From Leuctra nigra (Eukaryota > Arthropoda > Insecta > Plecoptera > Leuctridae), in the NCBI GenBank assembly GCA_934045905.1, contig OW203766.1:20516309-20580308 (forward strand): a stretch of 64,000 nt of DNA, given 5' to 3'. Below the pieces are notes generated by a model that saw only the letters and a list, made by a program, of their open reading frames with translations, did not search any database and was not told where the DNA came from. A program made the position numbers and the translations under genes. Below are positions 47,101 to 58,204 of this stretch, one piece after another (the first letter of the stretch is position 1; every line of letters starts with the position of its first letter).

Positions 47101-47755
47101 GACGGACATTATCTTGGCACTTTGACAGGTCAGATTTAATTTATAAAAATGGATGTAAATCGATGTATTTTTGTAATGTGAGTGATTCCTCTTCGTATCT
47201 CCGGAACCGACAATTGCCCAGGTAACCGTTAAAACTATCAAAAAAGCAAAGAATCACAGTAATCTGAATTGTGCCATCATGGTGGCAACAATGCAATTAG
47301 TCTCATGTAAACTATGAATATCGACTTTTACCTATACCTATAATTTCACCACTTCCATTCTTATCATTCGTAAAGTTGTAAATCGTCCTTCGCGTATGTT
47401 TCAAGTCTAATGTGAAATAAAGTTCGGTATCATATCGACTCTTGCGTCACATGCAAATGCAATGCTACTTTATTGTCGTACTTACAGAGTGTGTTAATTA
47501 TTGTCCGCTTCTATGCCCGTGAGTAAGTACTTCAATACCCAACAATCCCAGCGATATATCTTCAGAGATGAGAGTAACCGAGCAGAACGCAATCCAGACA
47601 ATTGCGGGAGAAAAGAGTTATTGAAGACTGGAGGATTAGGATTTATGTTGCATGGGATTTCACGAATAATCTTTGAGAAATTACTGATTAACATTTTTTT
47701 CAGGTTTCAAGATTTTTATTTATATACCTATATAAATATGATCTAATATCCATAT
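38195..47755. other. No recognised gene
   Basis: AT-rich DNA with one foldback element (38655-38930), one GGTGGAGGAGCCG motif (39063-39075), a B-box-like CCGGGTTCGAATCC near 39567, a short duplication with AAACCAGTCAC...TTTACACCACCT at 44546-44609 and an (ATC)n run near 44247-44267. None of the short open frames has features of a conserved protein. Confidence 0.45.
38655..38930. mobile_element. Foldback MITE, about 276 bp
   Basis: The left arm begins CTATGCAAAATTGCAAT and continues TTTATTTTGTCTAATACGG, AATAATTAAGCCCTTCCATT. The right arm is its reverse complement, ending ATTGCAATTTTTGCATAG. Arms are about 90 bp with a small indel near the outer end (TTAGGTATG only at the left). The loop is AT-rich with no ORF. 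Confidence 0.8.
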
Positions 47756-47841
47756 CCATATCCATATCCATATCCATATCCATATCCATATCCATATCCA
47801 TATCCATATCCATATCCATATCCATATCCATATCCATATCC
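47756..47841. repeat. (ATATCC)14 hexanucleotide microsatellite
   Basis: About 14 perfect copies of ATATCC without interruption, so likely young and length-polymorphic. Confidence 0.95.
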
Positions 47842-47887
47842 ATAATATTTATATCGTATCGCTATTACAATCCACATGTTCTTTTAG

Positions 47888-48082
47888 ATAAGAAAATGTC
47901 CAGTGAACGCGTTGATAAGCGAGCCTTCGAAATAATATTCAAGTACTTTCACACGGACCAGATTATTATCAAAATGGTGGTTAAACTCTAGATTAATTTC
48001 CTGTGAAACCAAGAGACCGATATTGCTCGAAATCAATAGGGAAACGAACTGTCGTAGTAATGAATCTTTTGTGAAAAAGTCG
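47888..48082 (+). repeat. Dispersed repeat, copy 2
   Basis: Second copy of the repeat at 31573-31915, recognised by CGTTGATAAGCGAGC, CCGATATTGCTCGAAATCAA and TTTTGTGAAAAA in the same order and orientation, but shorter between these points. Confidence 0.5.
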
Positions 48083-51000
48083 TCCTGATCCTTTACTTCG
48101 TTTTACTTATAATGCGAGGCGAGAAGAGCATAAAGACACAAAAGAGACTCGATATAATAAGTTCGAATTATTCGAATTTTGCTACGAGTAGGATCTACTT
48201 TTATGTTACGTCTTGCGAAAAGAATTCTAGGAACAAGGAGATAAAATTATTCCCAAAACAGATCACAGTTTATGGTACTGAAAATGAAATTAAGCTGAAT
48301 CTGGATCCATAATGTAAAGATAACTCTGTCTAGCGCATGATCTGGATCTTTTAACACCCGAAGACTATATTTTAATCAACTAATTTCAAATGATAATTAA
48401 CTACCTGTTTTCCTCTCCTAGGAGATTCCCTCAAGATGTTGTGATTTAAGCAGGGTAAAGTCATCTTAGAAGAAACAACACGAACACCTACAATCTGAAT
48501 AGGCGACTACAGGATACGAACCCATGGACCACCCAAACGAAAATAAAATCAATCGCATGAACCAATAAGTGCTACTGTTCCACATTTTTCTACTGGATTC
48601 CAAAAACACACCTAAAAACAGGTAGACTTGTTAAAAAACACGAAAAAGGATCGATTAAGTATAATCTAAATGGTTCCCAACGATTGTGAGAGTTTTTAAA
48701 TGATCAAGAACCAATAAAAGAATTCCAGTTAATCGATGAGTTTTTTACATTGAACCAATTAAAACGTCTGAGAGATCCGCCTGAAGAGGCACGACACTTG
48801 GTTACACACAATCGAAATTAAACGGGCAATTAGGAATCTAGCTTGCAGTTCATTATCGGCCAGTTTAATCACATTTACTGCCTCCGGCCACACACAGGTC
48901 AAAATAAAACTAAGTGAAACTGTTTGTGATTTGTTTTATGTTTTGAAGTGAGATCAAATCATTATACGAACAAAATAATATAGTTATTGAATGTGTATTT
49001 TTTTGACTGTAGGGCAAATTCATTGGGATTGATAAAAAATAAGAATGTTAGAAATTAATAATTATCAAATACCAAAGAAATATTCCCATGATCATATCTT
49101 ATTATTCTCATCAACTGAGAAGAGTATTTTAATAACAGCAATCTGAAATTATGAACACACACTAATATTCTAACATTCTAACAGAGTTTTCTTGGCAATA
49201 TCCTATAATTGCTTCAACAGTGAAAACTTGTTGGGAAATCAAGACGACATTTTGCATGCTCATTGGAAACCAAGATTCTATAATCTTTTATACATTTGCA
49301 GCGAATTTGGTGAAGAATTACATGTTATTTTTTACATCTGAAATACTAGTTGTTTTGTGCTGCATTTTGGCGGTATCGATGAAGTAAAGGAAACGAACTC
49401 TTATCACTTACAAATCACTGGGTTTTCTTTTCACTCCAGAGTGTATATGTATAGGTCAGCAACTCATGCACAGCATGTATGCAAATGGCTCGCTCATCAA
49501 CGCGTTACAACGCCTCTCCTATTACCTATACAAATACAATTAAGTCAATTACAATTTACTTGAATTTATTCTAATTTCCTAAGAGTCCTTGGCATATTCT
49601 GTAACGTTTGCCCAATTCCATTCTGATGGAATCCGGTGACGGAATTCCAGTGGAGTTGGGAATTTAAAAGCTATAATAGAATAGGGTCCATGGGACCGAT
49701 GAAGAAAATTTATTTGCCCCAAGATTCGAACATCTCAAAGCTAATTTTTGATTTCACTGTATTGGAGCTTTTAATAGTATACCCATTTTCATGGACTAGG
49801 TACTATTATGAAAAGTTACAGCAATTTTAAAAGAGAAAAGGTTTAGTAAGTATTTTAAAGTTTAAAAAAGCTCTTAGTAAAGGGACAAACAGGAACAACT
49901 GAAAGAAAATTTAAATTCCCCCGAGAATGATAACATTCTTGAAATGTCGGCATATCAGAAAGGATCACTCCTGAAGGATGCTGTTCTGAATCGGCTGTTA
50001 ATAGAAGATCAAACTCCGTCGCCCCAAGTGAACATCTGGTTGTAATGATGTAATGAACTCATATATTACACGTACCGGACACGAAACTGACCGGGACAGA
50101 CAGATAGCCAAGATGTTGGCTAGAGTGAGAGAAGAGAAGAGAAAAAACTTGCACCGAATCGCCAGAGAAAAAACCGAGATGCGCCTTGAGGTATGATTGA
50201 TGGATTTTTAACGTAGGAACAAATTGCAATCATTTCGTTAAACACACTACAAGATCCATCGATTTATATTATACGGTTCGAAAGTTAAAGGAAACTTTAT
50301 ACTAATACAAGACCTCCCGTGATCTCACTTACTTGCTCACACTTGATCAAAACCCTTTTTTTGATTTTAAATGGATGAAGTAATGTTTAAATAATTGTGT
50401 GCTATCTCAACGATGATCTATTTTAAATTTCAGTTTGGTCAAAATAGTTTGGTCAGTGGAATGTAGGATTTGCTGTGATCGGTTTTCATGATCAGTTGTT
50501 TCTTATAATCTAAAAATCTTGGGGTCTCTTCATACATTTTGTTGTGATACATACAAATTATTATAAAAAATTATAAAAATTATAAAAAAAATATATATAA
50601 AATTATAATAATTATAAAAATTATAAAATTATTATTATAAAAATTTTCGAGTCATGTTGCTACCATAATATAATTTAAATTTACCCGCTTGATATGGTAA
50701 TCTCCAACCCTCTTATCACAAATGTTCAACATATCACTTGACACTTCCAAGAAAGCGAAGGTCAAATCTTAAAAAGTAAAAGACAAGTAGTTAATTAAGG
50801 TCAAAATGGCTGGATTTGAACCCGGAACCTTCTGTTAAGATGCTTTCCTGGATGTGTATAGTGAACTTGTATAATGGTTCAGGTGATAGATTGCGTTATA
50901 AAAGTAGAAGTGGTGATAAATGTCATCGAAAGTAAACTCACTCGACTTGTGTTTTATGCAAACGCAAATGGAAGCTACTCAGGAAGATTTGGAAGCTGCA

Positions 51001-53342
51001 TTTGAGTGACATTAAAACAAAAGTGACATTGTGAATAATTTTTTCGAAAGTAGTTTTCTAAGGTTAATGATGATTTGTGACTTTGTCCTGATTTGTTATA
51101 AAGATCTATAAATGTCATGACCCAGTTGAAATAATAGTTGATAAAATAACAATAAATGTTATTTAATAATGTTGAGACAAATATGTTTGACACCAGTTTT
51201 GTGAAATTTCAACGACGTCTTGAACACTTGACAGTTTATGAATGTTCATTTCGATATTTCATGTCATATTTCAAAATTATAGAATGTTTCATTTGCATAC
51301 AAGAAATCAAGCAAAATTTCCGACAATATTGAAGTGAAATATTATGTTTTGGAGAATAAGTGCCGGAAAATAAGTGAATACTTTGGCCACAGATTCAAGA
51401 ATAAATGTTGAAATCAGCTTGGAAATGAATAGGTCAAACAATTTTGATTCACAGTAAATACAGGTTTCCAATAATTCTGTACATCAGAGGAGAAGGCCCG
51501 ATGTCCATATTTTCAATTTTACGTTGTTCACTTTTGGAATTATGGAATCAAGCCTTATAATTTGCTGTTTGATTGAAGTCAACAAATACAGTCATATTGA
51601 AGTATTCTCTTACAAAATGACTAGTATCACCATTACAAAATATAATTGTATAAACGCAGAAGGACTGATTGTGATTTATGAGCTCACATCAACAATCATT
51701 GAAATTGACTTGGCTACCACCTCTGAGGTACCTACAGAATGTATTCCTTCGTTTTAACATTCAGAGTAACTCAAGTACAGTTCTGCAGACAAGCTTCTAG
51801 ATTTGCTTCTTGTACGTCACCATCGTACAAAATCTAAATTAAACATTTTTTATTCCTCTTCTACTCTCCATTAGTAGTTTAATAATTACTACCTATCTGT
51901 TTTACCCTCCCCCCCCCTCTCTGATAGCAGCGTTCAACAATAAATAACACATTCACATCTCATCTATGGCCATTAGAAAAACACTTTGAGGCTTTGACAC
52001 GTAATAAAGAAGCTATTCATTGGCCCTATGATCCGCCATCAACTCGCGGCGTTCAATTATGATTGAGCTACCATTACGTGGAGAGATCTTCTTCTTCGGC
52101 CTCCAGTTATTGTTCCTGACGTGAGGCTGCTCATCTCTTGCCTTCGGTGCACATTGCTGTGGTGTCAGAAGAAAGCGGGGTTTATAAGCTAGAGCTGATG
52201 CAGTTTCTTTAAATTTGCATTTTATTGTAGAATATTATACAATTTTGTTTGTTTTAACGTGAACAGCTGTCACTTGTATAAAATGTAAGAATTCCAATAG
52301 GTTCCATTTCTGGGGATACGTAGTCAACATTCCCAGTGAATGGTGGACTCCTTGCTACAACTTTAAATTCCATGAAATTGAGCCTTTTCATGTAAATTAT
52401 ATACATGAAAAGGCTCCATTTAATATAATATTCCTCGTCTGTCGTAGTCCATAAATCTTAAATTTCTAATATAATCTGCATATACCTGTGTGAGTTGAGG
52501 TAAAAAATACCTGTCCAAACTGAAATAATTCTAAATTATTTGTAGGTACATTGTTCAGAATCAGAAATAGGTGAAATAATAGGTATACCAGAGGCAGAAT
52601 TTGAAAGAAAAAATTCAGAGCTCAAAATAAACATGACGTAAATTTTTTGTTGATGTGAAAGATAGCTAAAGTAAATTGACGGGTTTCTGTAAAATAAACA
52701 TGAGTGTATAGCTAAAAATAATTGAAGTTTATAATCAAAAAATGTAAATTTCTTTACACCATATTTAAATATTTCTCCACACCGGCATTCTTTCAGCGTT
52801 ACGTCGCCGCAAAACCTCTCGCCGCCGAGTAAAAACCCTCGTGGTGCACTTACATCCTCGTCGGCAAGCAAGAGAAGATGAAGACGAGATGAAGATGCTG
52901 CGAGATCGACGGATCATCAGGATATCGACTAGGAAACAGTAGCCGCCTCATTCACGCGAGAAAAACACGGCACGTCGGTCGACTGCGAGTGAAGCGGTGT
53001 GAACAGAAGAGATAAAGGAGATACAAAAAATAGAACGTTTTTTGAAAAGAGGATTTAGCGCATTCTTTAGTGAAATCGTGTAGAGGTTTCTCGAATATAG
53101 ATCAAACAAAACACAACCTACCTACGACGAAAGAGTTCAAATAAAATGTACCATCATGTCTCAAAAAGTTCAAGGGCGAAGCGTCACATTGAAAAAATTG
53201 AATGTCAAATCATTTTCCATTTTCCATAATTGCAACATTTCTGTCCTTCTGTACTTTTCCCTTTTTAAAGAAGTGGAAGATTCTAATATCGAATTCTTCA
53301 GGAATAATTGTATAAAGTGAGCATAGAAATATAAAATTGAGA

Positions 53343-53420
53343 AAGACCGTTAGCTTAGTTGGTAGAGCTTCGCCCGGCAAGTGAGAGGTCCAGTTCGGCT
53401 GAATATTTCTCGCTTCCTAC
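53343..53420 (+). repeat. tRNA-derived SINE fragment
   Basis: GACCGTTAGCTTAGTTGG followed by TAGAGC is a D-arm/A-box. CCCGGCAAGTGAGAGGTC then TGAATATTTCTCGCTTCC matches the middle and tail of the SINE at 37750-37830. The B box is damaged (CAGTTCGGC). Confidence 0.6.
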
Positions 53421-55072
53421 TAACATTTATTCTAAACAATCTTTGTCAAGCTATCTGAAAAAAAATATTATGGACAAATTTCAATATACTAAAAATGGAA
53501 GCAAAAACATTTGTATTAAAAAGATTGGCTTCTAAAGAAGAAATCAGAGTCTGGAGGTCCTCATAATGACCACGCGGGGAATCGAACCCACCTGAACAAC
53601 GACTGACAGAAGATGACTCTAGAACTTCATTATGAAACAACTCGAAGTGAGGGGTCGAGGGAGGGGGGCGTTTTCCGATAATCAAATTAGGTGGCAAGTA
53701 CAAGAATGTTGTTCGCACCTTAACAACCGAGGTAAAAGCTAAACGGTGCGGCTTTGTTCTTTACGTCAATCAGTACCTAATACTCATCATATCTCTGCCT
53801 CCCTGCCATCGCTCTAGCAGATCGTATCTCCACAGACGAATTGTTTTATTGGACGAGAGCACATCAACACATGTGAAGATGATTTCTGATCATCATCAGC
53901 CTGGGAAAATGGAGGATGAACTACCTACATGTTTTTACACATGCCAATCAGTAGCAATTTTTATGAAAGTGAGAAATGTAAGAGTTTGATTTTTGGTAAT
54001 TATAGTTTACTGATCGTTTAGAAACTGGTTGCACAAATTGGCAGTGCTATAATTATATAGAAATATTATTATTTTGGTTATTAAACTCACGATTGTAAAT
54101 TAGTAATGAATTAATTCCCAGATTGGTTATTCTCTTTAAAATAACTTGATTGACACTCTGTCAAAGATGACCGAAATTTCATGTTGAAATTATTGTTATT
54201 ATTTTAATACCCCAAGGAAAGTATAGAAATAAATTATTTGGTTTTCACACGTTTTTATGATAATTAAAATACCTTTACTTCTTGCACGCAATATTGATTT
54301 AAAAAACTCGTTTTTTACACTGCTCAGGTGATGAGAGAAGTAAAATCTGTAACTGTGGTTAATATCGCATGGACCAAGATGATTAGGCTGTGTTTTGAAC
54401 GACTGTGTGTGCCCCAAAACCCCGGGGTGGCCACGGAGCCCCAGATATGAGTTAGTGCAGTTTATCAGTTCTGAGTGAGGATAACCCTGGATCAGGATAA
54501 CTATAATCACTATAACTGACTCGCCTGCAAGTAGTAAGAAATTTCATAAAATTTCACAAATAAAAAGAGAAAAAAAATAAAGAAAAGAAATAAAAGAAAA
54601 TTACAAATTTCCCAACAGGAAATAAATAAATTGTGTTATTGTTGAAAGGGATACATTTCGCGAATTTTTGAATCTTTATAATTATACACATTGAACAAGT
54701 AACAGTTCGAAACACTATCGTCAGTCATATTTTAATTTTTTTTTATATAAAATATGAAAATAACACTTTTTATATCTAGTGGAGCGGTCGCTCCACCCAG
54801 CCAAGTCGTACTATACACTCACAGTCACTCAACATACCGTAAATGCCTAATAAACTGAGGAGCAGACCAAACACTTTTACTGTAAGCAACAACATGGCAT
54901 TTTCGGCCTACTGGATCTTAAAATTGGAAAATCTCACATTGTTGTGAAATGTCTTAATTTCGAGCTATGGCCCACCCCACCCCATATACCAAATTTGGGA
55001 ACAACAGGTTTTGCCATTTGCGAACTAGAGGGCCATGAAAACAGTGAAATTATACCCCTTCTTAAAGCTATC

Positions 55073-55103
<31 letters not shown>
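55073..55103. repeat. (GAT)n microsatellite
   Basis: About ten GAT units just left of the ETS-CRE minisatellite. Confidence 0.9.
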
Positions 55104-55104
<1 letters not shown>

Positions 55105-55129
55105 CAGATATCAGGAAACATTGTTGACA

Positions 55130-55870
55130 GGGCCACAGCCTAAACGGCTGAACCGATCGACCTGAAACTTTTACCACATATGCACTTTTGGCGTCTGATG
55201 ATACCTTGCCTCTTGTGATTTTTTGTGCCGCCATTTTTAAACCGGAAGTGACGTCATAACTAAAAAACGTCTGGACCGATTAGAACGAAATTAGCGCTTT
55301 TCGATTTAGATGGTCATCTATATGAAGTATCAATAAAAAAAATATTATTTTATTATTTTCTAAACCGGAAGTGACGTCATAAATACGCAATATTTAACTT
55401 ATTTCAACAAATTATACTTAAAATACATACATAATTAACTTACATTGTAACATAGACAATACAATTTATATATTCAAGGTAGCAGTGTTCTCGGCCGCCA
55501 TTCCTGAAACCGGAAGTGACGTCATATATCTAAAACGCCTGTACCGATTGCAACTGAACTAGCTCCTGCGTATTCATTCTGCTATTTATTTGAAAAATCA
55601 ATTGTGAAAAATGAATAAATAAATTAATGGTACCGGAAATGGCGGCAGGAACCACTAAATGAAACCGGAAGTGACGTCATATATTACAAACGGCATGACC
55701 GATTTTACGGAAATATAGGGATTAGGAATTCAGATGGTCGTTCATGAAGGTATCAACTAGATAAAACTAGATTGTTTTCTAATTACCTATACCGGAATTC
55801 GGCCGCTATTTCAAAACCGGAAGTGACGTCATGTATCGAAAACGGCTGGATCGATTATAACGAAACTTAA
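55130..55870. repeat. Degenerate ~150-bp minisatellite with ETS-CRE composite sites
   Basis: Five units carry ACCGGAAGTGACGTCAT at 55241, 55364, 55509, 55664 and 55816 (spacing 123-155). Each is followed 7-15 bases later by a phrase like AAACGGCTGGACCGATT...ACGAAAC, and several are preceded by GCCGCCATTT-type sequence. The 17-mer is perfectly kept while the rest has drifted. ACCGGAAGT is the ETS consensus and TGACGTCA the palindromic CREB/ATF site. A phrase like ACGGCTG.ACCGAT...GAAA is familiar from insect repeats (recalled). No ORF. Confidence 0.85.
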
Positions 55871-55910
55871 GCTATTCTTCTTGGATAATCATTTTCATCT
55901 TTTTATTTTT

Positions 55911-56308
55911 TATTATTATTATTATTATTAAGTCTATATTCTCAACAGAGCCGAGGCTCCACTAGTGAGAATGTAATATAGAGAAGGGAGGAGAGGAAAC
56001 CCGGTACCGGCATGTAGCCTACTCCTGACGAAAGATACCAAGGGGACCAACGGCTTAACGTCCCTTCCGAAGGACGGTGTAACATTCACAGCATGAGCCT
56101 CCACAACCCACGCCGTCGAGAGACTGATAACAGGTGGAGGAAGGTCGACACACTGACCCCCAAACACCCAAGTCTCTCTGACCCAACGGCAGCAACCTGG
56201 CAAGGCAGAGTTGAATGGTCACCCATCCAACCGCTGACCGCACTCAATGTTGCTTAACCTCGGTGATCTAACGAGAACCGAGGTATCCAACACACCAGCC
56301 GTTGGGTA
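55911..56308 (-). mobile_element. 5S rRNA-derived SINE (SINE3 type)
   Basis: Read on the - strand from 56308 it begins CAACGGCTGGTGTG, TACCTCGGTTCTCGTTAGAT, CACCGAGGTTAAGCAACATT and GCGGTCAGCGGTTGGATGGG. These are recognisable 5S rRNA blocks, including the internal pol III control region. The body contains TTCGGAAGGGACGTTAAGCC, a segment I recall from other invertebrate SINEs. The end is a (TAA)n tail at 55930-55911. The 5S head is still close to the gene, so the copy may be fairly young. Target-site duplications are not obvious. Confidence 0.85.
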
Positions 56309-56420
56309 CCAAACGCAACTTTTCATAGTAACCAAATCGGTTGAGGCGTATTTTTTTAAAGAAATTAGTCCCTGCTCGGACATGTGCTACAAGCTGTATG
56401 AAAAACTAACAAAAGAAGTG

Positions 56421-57550
56421 ATATCCCAGAAAAAACACTCCGTGTAAAAATACCAGCCAAGTCTCTTTAACTATAAAAAAAATAGAAGAAATCTAAAAAT
56501 TCAGCACTGATAAGGAGTGATATCAAAAAAGGAGCCAAGTCAACGAATTTTCCAAATTTTAATCGTACCATTGAAATAAAAATATCAACCCCCGAGAAAT
56601 ACTTAAAAAAAGGACTTGGCGCATCGTTTTTTTAAAGACATTTTTCTATTCTTAAGCTTATGCCACTCACATACTACGTAGTTCAGAAATGCCTAGAAAA
56701 ATTGGGACAAAACTTTCAAATTAAATATTGAACATTCTGTAAAATATTTTAAATTTAAATATAAGTACGCAAAGAAACATAGCATTGTCTTACAAGCAAT
56801 AAATACAGAGCAGTTGTGTTTGTGATTGGTAGGTACCTATAGTTTTGTGGGTACATCAACATACCTACTACAACATTATACTTTGAACCTTCTCGCCGTG
56901 TAATTAATTGCTATTAATTAACATTTTATACCAAAAAAATTCATAAATTACATAACGTATTACTTTAGATAAAAATCTAGTCAGTAATTATTTGAGCAGC
57001 ATGGCTCAGTGCACTAGTCACTTATACAAATCTCATTGACGGCCTTCTTGTAATGAGCGCTTTCGCTATTTCCCTCAGTCACGATATTGAGAAGTATGAT
57101 TGATTAATATGACCCTAGAAATAGTGGCAATAACGAATAGACTAGGCCGCTTCCGTTTATTCGTTATTCGTTTATCCGTTTATTTCCTCTGAATATTGAC
57201 AAAATACCAAAACTGCCAGTAGGTAAGAGTACTAGTTATATTAAAACGTAGTATGATTCGTCGATAATGAATGTGATATACTCAGGAAAATATTCTTGTA
57301 GAGTTCTTCCTATACTTTTAGGATAGAAAAGTGTCTTTAAAAAAACGATGCGCCAAGTCCTTTTTTTAAGTATTTCTCGGGGGTTGATATTTTTATTTCA
57401 ATGGTACGATTAAAATTTGGAAAATTCGTTGACTTGGCTCCTTTTTTGATATCACTCCTTTTCAGTGCTGAATTTTTAGATTTCTTCTATTTTTTTATAG
57501 TTAAAGAGACTTGGCTGGTATTTTTACACGGAGTGTTTTTTCTGGGATAT
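56421..57550. mobile_element. Foldback DNA element with ~240-bp inverted repeats
   Basis: Left arm 56421 to about 56655 begins ATATCCCAGAAAAAACACTC. The right arm, about 57318-57550, is its reverse complement, ending GAGTGTTTTTTCTGGGATAT. Shared inner blocks include GGAGCCAAGTCAACGAATTT, AAATATCAACCCCCGAGAAA and GGACTTGGCGCATCG. Few mismatches are visible over the arms. The roughly 660-bp centre has no ORF. AAGT next to each end may be a 4-bp target duplication, but the left side is offset by one base. Non-autonomous; superfamily not determined. Confidence 0.82.
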
Positions 57551-58196
57551 AAGTTTACATAGATCTACACAAATTTTGACCTCAAATGTTAGTCTGTACA
57601 ATGAAAGTTTAGTTGACAGTTGGCAATGCTGCAATCTAGTTGCACTGCTGCTGCATAGTCATCATAAATCATCAAGAAGGCAGTGCAACAGGGACACCCG
57701 AGCGACAGTGCTCGGAATTTACAATTGGTACCTATACCACCGATCATACATTTCAAGAAGTTTAAAGTAATTTTTTTAGAGGAAATTTCAAAAAATAAAT
57801 GTTGTTTTTATTTATTTTTTAGAAGATTTTTTCGATGTTCGATTTCAACAATTAATTATCATTTCATTAAAAGCTAGAAGTGAAATTAAGATGACAAAGA
57901 TTTTAATAAATTACTTTGATCATGAAAAACCAAGACCATGTCCTCTGGTTTGACGATTTCAAAATTGTCTTCAATAAATAATTGTATTGAAGTTCTGAAG
58001 AGAAACGACTGTCATGTCGTCGAAATATTGGGACCATGTTCAAATTATTTTCAATATATTGAAATATTAGCTATACCTTCTTCGATTGATTTTGATTGAA
58101 ACAGTGAAGATTTATTTCAAGTTCAGTCGTCCTGGATCCGGGGGACCGTCTGGTCCAGTGGTACTGCATGGGCTGGCTGGACAAAGACGCCCTGGG
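57551..58196. other. No recognised gene; possible degraded exon at the right end
   Basis: AT-rich to about 58125, then a GC-rich stretch (58127-58204) directly at the hAT-like element. In one frame the GC-rich part has a GGN codon at most third codons, as in collagen; see the finding for the caveats. Confidence 0.35.
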
Positions 58197-58204
58197 GTAC
58201 CAAC

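Larger units (their letters stand above)
47842..55129. other. No recognised gene
   Basis: AT-rich DNA. It contains the second copy of a dispersed repeat (47888-48082), a very AT-rich low-complexity stretch at 50560-50646, B-box-like remnants near 48512, 50814 and 53578, a strong hairpin at 52381-52415, a CpG-richer stretch at about 52790-53000, a SINE piece at 53343 and a (GAT)n run at 55073-55103. No open frame is protein-like. Confidence 0.45.
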
